Under the pieces are notes generated by a model, which did no database searches, had not been told where the DNA came from, and was given only the letters and a program-made list of their open reading frames with translations. A stretch of DNA of 64,000 bases from Paramagnetospirillum kuznetsovii (GTDB lineage: Bacteria > Pseudomonadota > Alphaproteobacteria > Rhodospirillales > Magnetospirillaceae), in NCBI RefSeq assembly GCF_003284725.1, contig NZ_PGTO01000003.1, forward strand, positions 186,001-250,000. The letters run 5' to 3'. A program made the translations under genes and the position numbers. Shown piece after piece: positions 1 through 9,032 of the stretch (its first letter is position 1; every line of letters starts with the position of its first letter).

Positions 1-205
1 CGCGTTCGGCGGCGTCATCCACCTGCTGGACGATCAAGATGGCATCAATGCCGGAGATCCCGGCCGTCGCCCCGACGGCATGGGCCTCCTCCATCGAATC
101 CATGGAATCGACGAGGGCTTGGCGAAATTCGCCTTTACCTTGGCTTTTTCCGGTCTTGCTGGCGCCTGCGGCAGGCCCCTTGGAACCGACTCCGGAAATC
201 TTCAT
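1..205 (-). CDS. fliX: Flagellar assembly regulator FliX, 5' part only (gene runs off the left edge)
   Basis: The minus strand from the ATG at 205 reads MKISGVGSKGPAAG..., then about 68 residues to the window edge, including GEFRQALVDSMDSMEEA and GISGIDAILIVQQVDD. The MKISG start and the following Gln-rich helix match FliX, the class II flagellar assembly factor that in Caulobacter links basal-body assembly to activation of the sigma-54 regulator FlbD. The gene is divergent from flgI, the same arrangement as in Caulobacter, which supports the call. Only the N-terminal half is visible, so length and C-terminal integrity cannot be judged. Confidence 0.82.
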   Translation of the reverse strand, partial: MKISGVGSKGPAAGASKTGKSQGKGEFRQALVDSMDSMEEAHAVGATAGISGIDAILIVQQVDDAAER

Positions 206-402
206 GAGTGCCCGGTGGTTGTCATGTCGTTGTGATCCTAGCCCCTTGGGGCCTCTCAGCGATAGGCGCTATTTCGCCAGAGCCGAGGCTTGCGGTCAAC
301 TGGGCAGGAATTGCCGGGCCGAGAGGGAGTTAACTGCCGCCGCCGCCCCTGTTTTTCCGCCACGCCCGGCCCAACACCCTTGCATTTGGCGGATTTCGCG
401 GC

Positions 403-417
403 TGGCACGCCTTTCGC
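403..417 (+). promoter_or_regulatory. Probable sigma-54 promoter of flgI
   Basis: TGGCACGCCTTTCGC has the GG and GC dinucleotides separated by exactly ten bases and differs from the -24/-12 consensus (TGGCAC-N5-TTGC) only in the -12 element. It lies about 50 bases before the flgI start, in the fliX/flgI divergent gap. Flagellar rod and ring genes of related bacteria are sigma-54 dependent, which fits. Confidence 0.6.
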
Positions 418-468
418 ATCGTCATTCCCGCAAGACCCGTGACCCGCTTTGCCCAGGGTGAGACCATC

Positions 469-1644
469 ATGACCCGCATCGACGTAAAAGCCGCCACCTT
501 CACCGCCCCGATCCGCGCCTTCCTTTTGGCCGCCTCGCTGGTCGCGGTGACCATCGGACTGATGCCGGCCGAGGCCTTCGGGGCATCGCGCATCAAGGAC
601 ATCGCCGATTTCGAAGGCGTGCGCGACAATATGTTGGTGGGTTACGGCCTGGTGGTCGGCCTGAACGGAACCGGCGACTCGCTGACCAACGCGCCGTTCA
701 CCAAGGAAAGCCTGACCGGCATGCTGGAACGCCTGGGCGTCAACATCCGCGACAAGACCGGCGCCATCACCTCCGTCAGCCCCAAGAACGTCGCCGCCGT
801 CATGGTGACCGCCGTCCTTCCCCCCTTCGCCCGCCAGGGCACCCGCATCGACACCAATGTCTCGGCCATGGGCGACGCCAAGGATCTGCGCGGCGGCACC
901 CTTCTGGTCACCCCGCTGATCGGCGCCGACGGCGAGGTCTATGCCGTGGGCCAGGGCCAGGTCGCCACCGGCGGCTTCTCCGCCTCGGGCGCGTCCGGCA
1001 CCTCGGTGGTCAAGGGCGTTCCCACCGCCGGCCGCATCTCCAACGGAGCGATTGTCGAGCGCGAGCTTCCCTTCGAGATGGCCCATCTGGAAGCGGTCAA
1101 GGTCAGCCTGCGCAATCCCGACTTCACCACCTCGCGGCGCATCGCCCAGGCGGTCAATTCCTTCCTGGGCGGCGACATGGCCCGCCCGGTCGATCCCGGC
1201 ACCGTCCAGATCGTGGTTCCGCCCGGCTATCGCGGCAACGTCGTCGGCCTGTTGACCGACGTGGAGCAGCTGCGCGTCGAGCCCGATCAGGTCGCCCGCG
1301 TGGTCATCGACGAAGTATCCGGCACCATCGTCATGGGCGAGAACGTGCGCATCAGCACCGTCGCCATCGCCCAGGGCCAGTTGACCATCCGCATCAGCGA
1401 GACGCCCCAGGTCTCGCAGCCCTCGCCCTTCTCCGACGCGGGCACCACCACCACCGTGCAGCGCACCGACATCCAGGTGGACGAAGGCGCGGGCAACAAG
1501 CTGGCCGTGGTCCCCCACAAGGTCACCTTGCAGGAACTGGTCGAAGGCCTGAACAGCCTGGGCATCGGCCCGCGCGACCTGATCACCATCTTGCAAGCCA
1601 TCAAGGCCGCCGGCGCCCTGCAGGCCGAACTGGAGGTGATGTAA
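469..1644 (+). CDS. flgI: Flagellar P-ring protein FlgI
   Basis: About 391 aa. FlgI forms the periplasmic P ring around the flagellar rod in the peptidoglycan layer. The ATG at 469 is chosen because AGGGTGAG lies just upstream; a GTG at 439 in frame has no good ribosome-binding site. A Sec-type signal peptide covers about residues 1-37 (hydrophobic run AFLLAASLVAVTIGL, then AEAFGA). The mature protein starts SRIKDIADFEGVRDNMLVGYG, a FlgI hallmark, followed by LVVGLNGTGDSL. The C-terminus LQELVEGLNSLGIGPRDLI is also typical. It heads an operon with the rod-binding gene two bases downstream and has its own likely sigma-54 promoter. Confidence 0.97.
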   Translation: MTRIDVKAATFTAPIRAFLLAASLVAVTIGLMPAEAFGASRIKDIADFEGVRDNMLVGYGLVVGLNGTGDSLTNAPFTKESLTGMLERLGVNIRDKTGAITSVSPKNVAAVMVTAVLPPFARQGTRIDTNVSAMGDAKDLRGGTLLVTPLIGADGEVYAVGQGQVATGGFSASGASGTSVVKGVPTAGRISNGAIVERELPFEMAHLEAVKVSLRNPDFTTSRRIAQAVNSFLGGDMARPVDPGTVQIVVPPGYRGNVVGLLTDVEQLRVEPDQVARVVIDEVSGTIVMGENVRISTVAIAQGQLTIRISETPQVSQPSPFSDAGTTTTVQRTDIQVDEGAGNKLAVVPHKVTLQELVEGLNSLGIGPRDLITILQAIKAAGALQAELEVM

Positions 1645-1645
1645 C

Positions 1646-1981
1646 ATGACCGCCGCCATCACACCCTCGTTCGACTCCTATGACATGGCGCCCAAGCCGC
1701 CCCCCATGGTCAAGTCCGCCGACAAGGCCACCGCCCAGAAGGTCGGCCGTCAGTTCGAGGCGCAGTTCGTCTCGCAGATGTTCCAGCACATGTTCGAGGG
1801 CATCAAGACCGACGGCGTGTTCGGCGGCGGCTCCGGCGAAGAGATGTTCCGGTCCCTGCTGGTCGATGAATACGGTAAGATGGTGGCCAATCGCGGCACC
1901 GCCAACAATCCCAACGCCAGCGGCTTCGGCATCGGCGCCGCCGTTCAGAAAATGCTGTTGAAGCACCAGGAGGTGCAGTGA
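1646..1981 (+). CDS. Rod-binding protein, FlgJ N-domain type (no muramidase domain)
   Basis: 111 aa. The core QKVGRQFEAQFVSQMFQHMF followed by GGSGEEMFRSLLVDEYGKMVA is the rod-binding domain found at the N-terminus of enterobacterial FlgJ. The C-terminal muramidase domain of E. coli FlgJ is absent, as is usual in alphaproteobacteria, where the short protein is encoded next to flgI. It should cap or chaperone rod assembly in the periplasm; peptidoglycan opening must come from another enzyme. It starts one base after flgI stops and is followed one base later by the FlgN-like gene, so the three are almost certainly co-translated. Confidence 0.88.
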   Translation: MTAAITPSFDSYDMAPKPPPMVKSADKATAQKVGRQFEAQFVSQMFQHMFEGIKTDGVFGGGSGEEMFRSLLVDEYGKMVANRGTANNPNASGFGIGAAVQKMLLKHQEVQ

Positions 1982-1982
1982 C

Positions 1983-2450
1983 ATGACCGACATCCTCCAC
2001 GACGACGACACGCCCGACAGCGGCCCCATCATCGCCTTCGACGATCTGATGTTCGCCTGCACCAATCTGTGCGAACTGCTCGAGATCGAGAACGAGGCGC
2101 TGCTGAGCCACGACGTCGAGACCGTCAAGATTCTGACCGAGAACAAGGTCTCGCTGTCACGCCTGTACGAACAGGCCATGCAGCCCATGGTCACAAGCCC
2201 TGAACTGGCCGAAACCCTGGAGCCGGAGCAGCGCGACGAGCTGATGGCGGTGGGATTGCGGCTGCAGGAGCTGACCAAGGTCAACACCCTTCGCCTGGAA
2301 GCGGAGATGGAGGCCTATAAGCGGGTCATGGACATCCTGGCCGACAAGGCGAAGAAGCAAAAGATCAACGCGACCAACTACGGCAGGGCAGGCACCTTCG
2401 ACCCGTCCTGCGCCACGGGCGGATCGCTTACCTACAACAAGTCGCTCTAA
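1983..2450 (+). CDS. FlgN-like flagellar export chaperone (putative)
   Basis: 155 aa, predicted soluble and largely helical with heptad-like runs (DLMFACTNLCELLEIENEALL, and a second long helix around ELTKVNTLRLEAEMEAYKRVMDIL). FlgN binds the C-termini of FlgK and FlgL before secretion. Identification rests on size, helical pattern with the ENEAL segment typical of FlgN-like proteins, and its position directly before flgK. Sequence identity to enteric FlgN is too low to be sure from inspection. The ATG overlaps the preceding stop region (TGACATG) and flgK follows 24 bases later. Confidence 0.68.
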   Translation: MTDILHDDDTPDSGPIIAFDDLMFACTNLCELLEIENEALLSHDVETVKILTENKVSLSRLYEQAMQPMVTSPELAETLEPEQRDELMAVGLRLQELTKVNTLRLEAEMEAYKRVMDILADKAKKQKINATNYGRAGTFDPSCATGGSLTYNKSL

Positions 2451-2474
2451 CGCCAGAAAGGCGGGGAGAAGATC

Positions 2475-5090
2475 ATGGGTCTCACACTCGGTCTCAGCAC
2501 GGCGCTCTCGGGACTACTGACGAACCAGAAGGGTCTGGACGTCATTTCCCAGAACATCGTCAACGTCAACACCAAGGGCTATGTCCGCAAGGTGATGACA
2601 CCGGAATCCGTCACGGTGGCCGGTATGGGCGCCGGTGTGCAGACGGGCGCCATCGTGCGCAACGTCGATGAAGGCCTGATGAAGGATATCCGCCGCCAGA
2701 CCTCGACCCAGGGATCGCTCGACACCCTGCACGACTACTATCCCCGCATCGAGGATCTGTTCGGCCAAGTGGGCGACAACAATTCCATCGCCCATCAGGT
2801 GGAAACGTTGCAATCCTCGTTCGACGCCCTGGGTGTTCAGATCAACACCTCGGCCCTGCAAACCGCCGTGATCACCACCAGCCTGGACACCGCCAACAAG
2901 TTCAGCCAGATGACCGACAACATCCAGAATCTGCGCCTGGAAGCCGATCGCGGCATTCAGGACACGGTCGGACTGATCAATGAGCAGATATCCAATATCT
3001 TCGATCTCAACCAGAAGATCGTGCGCGGCGGCGCCATCGGCGCCGATATCGGCGACCTGAAGGACAAGCGCGACAACGCGCTGACCGCTCTGGCCCAGTA
3101 CATGGACATCCAGTATTTCGAGCGCGGCGATGGATCGGTCGGCGTCTACACCAAGACCGGCAAGACCCTGGTGGATAAGGGAGCGGCCACCATGACCCAC
3201 GTCTCCACCACCGTCACGGATTCGTGGATGACGGCGGCCGGCGGCAATTTCAATTCCATCACCCTGTCCACCACGTCGGAACCGAATATCGATATCTCCG
3301 CCGATATCAAGGACGGCAAGATTCGCGCCCTGCTGGACCTGCGCGACTCCGTCCTGCCCAATCTGCAGTCCCAGGTGGACGAATTGGCCAACAAGCTGAA
3401 GGACACGGTCAATCTGGCGCATAATCGCGGCACCACCTATCCGACCGCGCGCTCGCAGATGACCGGCACCCACCAGTTGATCGATCCCAACAACCCGTCC
3501 ATCAACGGCGGGCTGATCCCGGCGGCCATCACCCCCAATTCGCAGACGATGTGGCTGAGCGGCAGCAACGACGTCGCCATCACCCTGTTCGACCCCAACG
3601 GCAATGAAATCGTCAGCACCACGCTGAAGACCATCATGGGCAGCACCAGTTACAACGATGCCGCCGGCGCGGCGACCTCGCTCGACATTTCGTCCTCGGC
3701 GACGACTCCGGGCGTCAAGATCACCGACGTGGCCGCCAAGATTCAGAATTGGATGCGGGCGCAGAACTACCAGAACAACGCGCTGTCCAACGCCACCGCC
3801 TCCATCACCAACGGCACCTTCGCGCTGAACACCGGCAACACCTCGGTGACCCTGGATTTCCGCGATCAAGCCTCAAGCACCAAGGGCAGCACGGCAACCG
3901 ACGCCACCATCAATTTCGACGTGGACGGCGACGGCAGCGCCGATCAGCAGGTCCAGGGATTCTCGAACTTCTTCGGGCTGAACGATCTGTTCACCGAGGT
4001 CTCGCCGCGCTCCATCAGCGATTCGACCATTCTCGACCAGGCCACGACACTGAACAGCACGCGAACCTTCCGCCTGCTCGACCCCAGCGGTCAGATCGGC
4101 AATACCGTCACCGTGCTGGCGGGGTCGTCCTTGTCGTCCATCGCCGACGCCATCAACAAGCAGACCCAAACCAACGAATCCGCGGTCTTGTCCAGTCACT
4201 CCATGACCATGGTGGGCAATTCGACTCTGTCCATCGCCGATTCCAACGGCAACATCACCGGCTTTCCCATCACCCTGGCGGCGGGCACGACCACCGACCT
4301 CAACGTCATCGCCCAACAGATCAACAATGTGGGCGGTTCGGTTCTGGCCAAGGTGGTGCAGAACGGACCCAGCAGCTATCAGCTTCGCGTCTGGGACAGC
4401 CGCGGCGTTGAATTGACCGTGTCTGCCTCGGGCGGCACCGTCGGCGGCGCCACGCTGGACAGTTACCTCGGCATGCGAAAGGCGAATCTGGTCCAGGCCT
4501 CGGTCATTCCGGACGGTTCCGGCTATCGACTGCGCATCCGCCAGACCAATGACCAGGAACTGTTCATCGGCGCCACCCCGGACAGCCAGACGCCTCCCGG
4601 CAGCATCGTCACCGATCTCGGCCTGCACGCCGCCGCCACCCGCATGGCCAGCGGATTGTCGGTGCGCACCGACATCCAGGGCTCGCCGTCGCTGGTCAGT
4701 CGCGGCGCCACCCAGTACAACGCCGACCTGGACAAGTACTATCTGTCCGAGGGCGACAACACCACCACGCTCGCCATCAGCCAAGCCATGGCCAACAAGC
4801 AGTCCATGGCCTCGGCGGGCAACATCTATGCCGGCAGCTACAACTTCTCGGAATACGCGGCCGCCAGCATTTCCGTGGTGTCCACCGGCGCCGCCCACGC
4901 CGACGAGCAGCGAAGCTATCAGACCACCCTGGGCCAAGCGCTCAATAACCAATATACCTCCATGAGCGGCGTGAACCTCGACGAAGAGGTGGCGAATATG
5001 ATCAACTTCCAGCAGGCTTATTCCGCCTCGGCGAAGGTGATCTCGACGCTGCAGCAAATGCTCGACACTCTGGTCAACATCATTCGTTAG
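2475..5090 (+). CDS. flgK: Flagellar hook-associated protein 1, FlgK (enlarged)
   Basis: 871 aa, against about 550 in enteric bacteria. FlgK sits at the hook-filament junction. The N-terminus (LSTALSGLLTNQKGL, then DVISQNIVNVNTKGYVRK) and C-terminus (SGVNLDEEVANMINFQQAY, then KVISTLQQMLDTLVNI) are the conserved rod/hook/filament coiled-coil segments. The extra length lies in the middle, about residues 330-760, rich in Thr, Ser, Asn and Gly, including a DVDGDGSADQQ stretch that looks like a possible Ca-binding loop. The central part is surface exposed in known HAP1 structures, so the insert probably decorates the junction. A GGGGAGAAG ribosome-binding site precedes the ATG; flgL follows after 11 bases. 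Confidence 0.96.
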   Translation: MGLTLGLSTALSGLLTNQKGLDVISQNIVNVNTKGYVRKVMTPESVTVAGMGAGVQTGAIVRNVDEGLMKDIRRQTSTQGSLDTLHDYYPRIEDLFGQVGDNNSIAHQVETLQSSFDALGVQINTSALQTAVITTSLDTANKFSQMTDNIQNLRLEADRGIQDTVGLINEQISNIFDLNQKIVRGGAIGADIGDLKDKRDNALTALAQYMDIQYFERGDGSVGVYTKTGKTLVDKGAATMTHVSTTVTDSWMTAAGGNFNSITLSTTSEPNIDISADIKDGKIRALLDLRDSVLPNLQSQVDELANKLKDTVNLAHNRGTTYPTARSQMTGTHQLIDPNNPSINGGLIPAAITPNSQTMWLSGSNDVAITLFDPNGNEIVSTTLKTIMGSTSYNDAAGAATSLDISSSATTPGVKITDVAAKIQNWMRAQNYQNNALSNATASITNGTFALNTGNTSVTLDFRDQASSTKGSTATDATINFDVDGDGSADQQVQGFSNFFGLNDLFTEVSPRSISDSTILDQATTLNSTRTFRLLDPSGQIGNTVTVLAGSSLSSIADAINKQTQTNESAVLSSHSMTMVGNSTLSIADSNGNITGFPITLAAGTTTDLNVIAQQINNVGGSVLAKVVQNGPSSYQLRVWDSRGVELTVSASGGTVGGATLDSYLGMRKANLVQASVIPDGSGYRLRIRQTNDQELFIGATPDSQTPPGSIVTDLGLHAAATRMASGLSVRTDIQGSPSLVSRGATQYNADLDKYYLSEGDNTTTLAISQAMANKQSMASAGNIYAGSYNFSEYAAASISVVSTGAAHADEQRSYQTTLGQALNNQYTSMSGVNLDEEVANMINFQQAYSASAKVISTLQQMLDTLVNIIR

Positions 5091-5101
5091 GGAGGCCGGT
5101 C

Positions 5102-7258
5102 ATGACACGCATCGGCACACTCGGAGCCAATACCGCCTACGTCGATCGCATCTTGGACATTCAAAGCCGGATGAACGATGGCCAGCTTCAGGTTTCCACT
5201 GGCCTCAAGTCCCAGACCTATGCGGGCATCGCCACCGATGCCAATTCCCTGTTGAACTTCGAGACCGAAAAGGCCTCGGCGCAACAGTTCATCAAGGGCA
5301 ACACCTCGGTGGGAACCAAGCTGAGCGCCGCCGCCAGTTCCCTGACCGGCATCCAGAAGAGCCTGAAGACCTTCCAGAACCAGTTGAGCTCGTTTTATTC
5401 GGGCAATACCACCGACCGCAAGAACGTGGAGCAGATCCAGGGATTCGCCTATCAGGCCATGCTGGATATCCAGTCCTATCTGGGGGCCAACGTGAATGGC
5501 CAGTATCTGTTCGCGGGCGGCCGCGTCAGCCAGGATCCGGTGCAGCTTCCGGCCTCGACCCTGTCCGGCTTCCAGGCCATCTACAACGGCAGCACCGTGC
5601 AATGGCCCACCAGCCGCAGCGCCCAACTGCTGTCGACGACCATGACCTCGTCGGACACCACCCAGTTGATCGTCAATTCCGCCACCGGCACCATTCGGGC
5701 CGCCGATGCCGACAGTCTGTCGCAATTGGCAACCGGCGCCCGATTCAGCATCACCAACAGCGTTTCCAACAACACCACCTATCAGGTGCGCGCCCATGCC
5801 GCCATGAATGTCGGTGGCACCGCCCTTGCGGAAGGAACCTCCGCCGTCGGCGCCGCGACCATCAGCTATGGCAGCACGCCCACCAATCTGAGCACGGCGG
5901 CGGGCGGCACCGGCGCACTGACCTTCGCCTTCGCCGCCAACGGCAACATGACCATGACACCGGCCAATGCCAACACCCTGTCGCCCATGACGGCGGGAAC
6001 AAAATTCACCATCAATGGATCGACCGGCAATGCCTGGGACGGCGCCTATAAGGTGGTCAGCAACCTCAACGGCGTGGTGGAATTCGCCACCGACACCGAC
6101 CAGGGCAAGACCGAGAGCCTGACCCAGACCGCCACCACGTCGCCGCTGTCGCTGTCGCTCAATTACGGCGCCGCCACCAGCCTGACCACCGGGGCGGTGT
6201 CCATGACGGCGGTGCCCTCGACGGCAACGGGCAAGACCACCATCACCGTAACCACCACCGGCGCGACGGACTTCGCCGCCTATTCCGTCGGCGACACCAT
6301 CACCATCGGCGGATCCGGCGGCCATAACGGCACCTTCACCGTTTCGGCGGTGGGCGCGGGCGGCAGCAGCGTTTCCTTCGTGGAAAATTCCGATGCGGTC
6401 CGGGTCAGTCAGTTCGTGCCCCAGACCGGCCGAAGCGACGTGGCGATCAAATTCCAGGTCGGCCCGGGCGCCACCAACGACCAGATCACCGCCGGTTCCG
6501 GCACCAGCGCCAACACCGGCTACGGCACCTTGACCTTCAGCCCCACCGGGACCACCGGCGAACGCATCACCGGTTCGGCGGGCGCCACCTCCTTCGTGAC
6601 GGGCGGCGGAGCACTTTACCCCGCCGTGGGCCAGGTCATTCAGTTGTCCAGCACCTCGGGGGTCAATGACGGCTCGTATACGGTGACCGCCAATACGGGT
6701 AGCTATATCGAGGTTCAAAGCATCCTGCCGACCAGCGAGACGGTCAGCACCGCGAAGATCGACGCGTCATCGTGGTATAAGGGCGACACCTTGCAGGTCC
6801 AGCACCGCATCGACGACGACCGTCAGGTCAATGTGGGCATCTACGCGTCGGACACCGCTTTCGAGAAAGCGTTCCGCGCCTTGGGCCTGATCGCCCAGGG
6901 GGCCTTTGGCACCGCCGGTGGACTGGATCAGAACCAGCAACGCATCACCCAGGCCAAATACCTGCTGAACGACGCCATCGAATCACCGGCCGCCGGAACG
7001 CCTCCGTTCGGCACCGAGATGCGCGGCGACATCAATTCGGTGCAGCAAAACCTCGGCTTCGTGCAGCAGGTGATCGCCAACAAGAACTCCAAGCATCAAA
7101 GCTTCATCGACTTCCTGCAGACCCGCATCGACGGCATCGAGCAGATCGACAAGAACGTGGCGGTGACCTCGCTGCTGTCGGATTCCAACGCGCTTCAGGC
7201 CAGCTACCAATCCCTGGCGAAAATCCAGGGGCTCAGCCTGTTGAACTACTTGCACTAG
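5102..7258 (+). CDS. flgL: Flagellar hook-associated protein 3, FlgL (strongly enlarged)
   Basis: 718 aa, more than twice the about 320 of E. coli FlgL. The N-terminal flagellin-like domain (NTAYVDRILDIQSRMNDGQL, QVSTGLKSQTYAGIATDANSL) and the C-terminal helix (NVAVTSLLSDSNALQASYQSL, then AKIQGLSLLNYL) are intact. Between about residues 190 and 560 lies a Thr/Ser/Gly-rich region with repeated beta-like segments (for example TTITVTTTGATDFAAYSVGD, then TITIGGSGGHNGTFTVSAVG). This suggests one or more immunoglobulin- or adhesin-like surface domains. The gene follows flgK and precedes the TPR/glycosyltransferase-like gene by 13 bases, so it is part of one transcription unit. Confidence 0.94.
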   Translation: MTRIGTLGANTAYVDRILDIQSRMNDGQLQVSTGLKSQTYAGIATDANSLLNFETEKASAQQFIKGNTSVGTKLSAAASSLTGIQKSLKTFQNQLSSFYSGNTTDRKNVEQIQGFAYQAMLDIQSYLGANVNGQYLFAGGRVSQDPVQLPASTLSGFQAIYNGSTVQWPTSRSAQLLSTTMTSSDTTQLIVNSATGTIRAADADSLSQLATGARFSITNSVSNNTTYQVRAHAAMNVGGTALAEGTSAVGAATISYGSTPTNLSTAAGGTGALTFAFAANGNMTMTPANANTLSPMTAGTKFTINGSTGNAWDGAYKVVSNLNGVVEFATDTDQGKTESLTQTATTSPLSLSLNYGAATSLTTGAVSMTAVPSTATGKTTITVTTTGATDFAAYSVGDTITIGGSGGHNGTFTVSAVGAGGSSVSFVENSDAVRVSQFVPQTGRSDVAIKFQVGPGATNDQITAGSGTSANTGYGTLTFSPTGTTGERITGSAGATSFVTGGGALYPAVGQVIQLSSTSGVNDGSYTVTANTGSYIEVQSILPTSETVSTAKIDASSWYKGDTLQVQHRIDDDRQVNVGIYASDTAFEKAFRALGLIAQGAFGTAGGLDQNQQRITQAKYLLNDAIESPAAGTPPFGTEMRGDINSVQQNLGFVQQVIANKNSKHQSFIDFLQTRIDGIEQIDKNVAVTSLLSDSNALQASYQSLAKIQGLSLLNYLH

Positions 7259-7271
7259 GATAAACCGCCGA

Positions 7272-9032
7272 ATGGACATAGAGAGCGAATTGCAGCAAGG
7301 GATCGAGCTGCAAAAGGCGGGGCGACTGGGAGATGCGGTTCGCCACTACAAGCTGGTTCTAGAAGTGGATCCGGCCAATGTGGACGCTCTCAACCTGATG
7401 AGCGTGCTCGCCTTGACCGCCGGAGATTTCCAAACCGCCGCCTCTCTCGCCTTCGCGGCGGTAAGCGAACAGCCTGACTGGTTTGTCTCGCGCGTCAATC
7501 TCGGCAATGCGCTGCAAGCCCAGGGACGCCACGACGAGGCCATCGATGCGTTTCAACAGGCCATCGCCCTCAATCCATCCTCGGCCGAAGCCTATCTGAA
7601 CCTTTCCGATGCCCTCAATCAAACCGGACGCCATGGCGAAGCTGCCGACATGGCGGTCCAAGCCATCCTGATTGCGCCGGAAATGGCCGATGCCCATGTG
7701 AATTTCGGCAATGCCCTGATGGGGCTGGAAAGCCCCGGCGAAGCGTTGGAAGCCTATGTCAAGGCCGCCCGGCTGGACGCATCCAACGCCTTGGCGTGGA
7801 TGAATATGGGCAATGCCCATATGGCGCTGGGCGCCCCTGACGCGGCGGTGGAGGCCTATCTGCACTCCATCTCCCTTTCCGACGGGCCGATGAAGCGCTT
7901 CAATCTCGGCAATGCCTATTACGCCCTTCACCGCTTCGCCGAAGCGGCGGAAGCTTATGGCAAATGCCTGGAACTGGAGCCAAACTATCTGGACGCCCGC
8001 ATCAATCTCGGTGCCGTTCTCCGCGATATGGGCCGTTTGGACGATGCCGAGACGACGGTGCGCGACGCCCTGGCCCTGGCCCCGAACGAGGCGGAATTGC
8101 ACTGGAATCTCGCCCTCGTCCAACTGACCAGGGGCAATTACCTCGATGGCTGGCGGGAATACGAATGGCGCTGGCGAACGCCTCACTTCGCCAGGTTCGT
8201 CCGTGAGTTCAATGCGGCCGAATGGCAGGGCGAAAGCCTGGACGGCAAGACCATCCTGGTGCATGCGGAACAAGGCTTTGGCGATGCCCTGGAGATGTGC
8301 CGCTTCGTGCCCCTGCTGGCGGATATGGGGGCCACGGTGACATTGGAATGCCGACCGGGACTCGGACGGCTCTTCACCACCTTGGACCCGCGCGTCAGCG
8401 TCTTTGAAGTGGGAAGCCAGCCACTGCCCGATACCGACTATCACGTTCCGCTGATGTCGTTGCCCCTGCGCTTTCAAACCACCCTGAACAGCATCCCGAG
8501 CCGCGTGCCCTATCTGCGCGCTCCCGACGGCGCCGCCACCTTCCCGGACGTGGCCGCCCATCCCGGCTTGAAGGTCGGCGTCGCCTGGAGCGGCAGCAGC
8601 ACGCGACGCGACAACCAGCCGCGCTCGTTCAGGCCTCACGACCTGCTGGAACTGGGCGATTGCCGCCTGTATTCACTGCAAAAGGGCGATGCCGCCGCCA
8701 CCGCTTCGGACTTGTTCGATCACGGATTGATGATCGACCTGGGGCCGCTGCTGGGCGACTTCGCCGACACGGCCGCCGCCATCGGTGCAATGGATCTGAT
8801 CGTGTCGGCCGATACCGCCGTCGCCCATCTGGCGGGGGCGCTGGGCAAGCCGGTCTGGATCCTGCTGCCCGCTCCGACCAGTGCTTTCCTATGGATGCAG
8901 GGACGCGCCGATAGCCCGTGGTACCCGAGTGCGCGGCTGTTTCGCCAAACCACGCCCGGCGACTGGTCTTCCGTGGTGGCCGAAATGCATCAGGCCTTGG
9001 CGGAGGATATCTTGAAATTCTCCAGCACCTGA
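7272..9032 (+). CDS. TPR-repeat protein with C-terminal GT9-like glycosyltransferase domain
   Basis: 586 aa, predicted cytoplasmic. About nine tetratricopeptide repeats occupy residues 1-300 (for example LGNALQAQGRHDEAIDAFQQ, INLGAVLRDMGRLDDAETTV). Then comes a WREYEWRWRTPHF linker, common in TPR-transferase fusions, and a domain with HAEQGFGDALEMCRFVPLL, VGVAWSGSS and LIVSADTAVAHLAGALGKPV. The last is the nucleotide-sugar-binding signature of the heptosyltransferase (GT9) fold and not of SPINDLY/OGT. Its place directly after flgL suggests glycosylation of flagellin or of the large hook-associated proteins; that is inference. Its last 43 bases overlap the convergent flbT gene. Confidence 0.8.
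   Translation: MDIESELQQGIELQKAGRLGDAVRHYKLVLEVDPANVDALNLMSVLALTAGDFQTAASLAFAAVSEQPDWFVSRVNLGNALQAQGRHDEAIDAFQQAIALNPSSAEAYLNLSDALNQTGRHGEAADMAVQAILIAPEMADAHVNFGNALMGLESPGEALEAYVKAARLDASNALAWMNMGNAHMALGAPDAAVEAYLHSISLSDGPMKRFNLGNAYYALHRFAEAAEAYGKCLELEPNYLDARINLGAVLRDMGRLDDAETTVRDALALAPNEAELHWNLALVQLTRGNYLDGWREYEWRWRTPHFARFVREFNAAEWQGESLDGKTILVHAEQGFGDALEMCRFVPLLADMGATVTLECRPGLGRLFTTLDPRVSVFEVGSQPLPDTDYHVPLMSLPLRFQTTLNSIPSRVPYLRAPDGAATFPDVAAHPGLKVGVAWSGSSTRRDNQPRSFRPHDLLELGDCRLYSLQKGDAAATASDLFDHGLMIDLGPLLGDFADTAAAIGAMDLIVSADTAVAHLAGALGKPVWILLPAPTSAFLWMQGRADSPWYPSARLFRQTTPGDWSSVVAEMHQALAEDILKFSST

Noticed and set aside
39-461. Plus-strand 140-aa frame before flgI
   Set aside because: Antisense to fliX over its first half, low-complexity composition, no family resemblance.
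256-1662. 468-aa minus-strand open frame across flgI
   Set aside because: It mirrors flgI codons, is dominated by Gly/Asp/Ala/His, and shows no domain; it is a GC-driven shadow of a certain gene.
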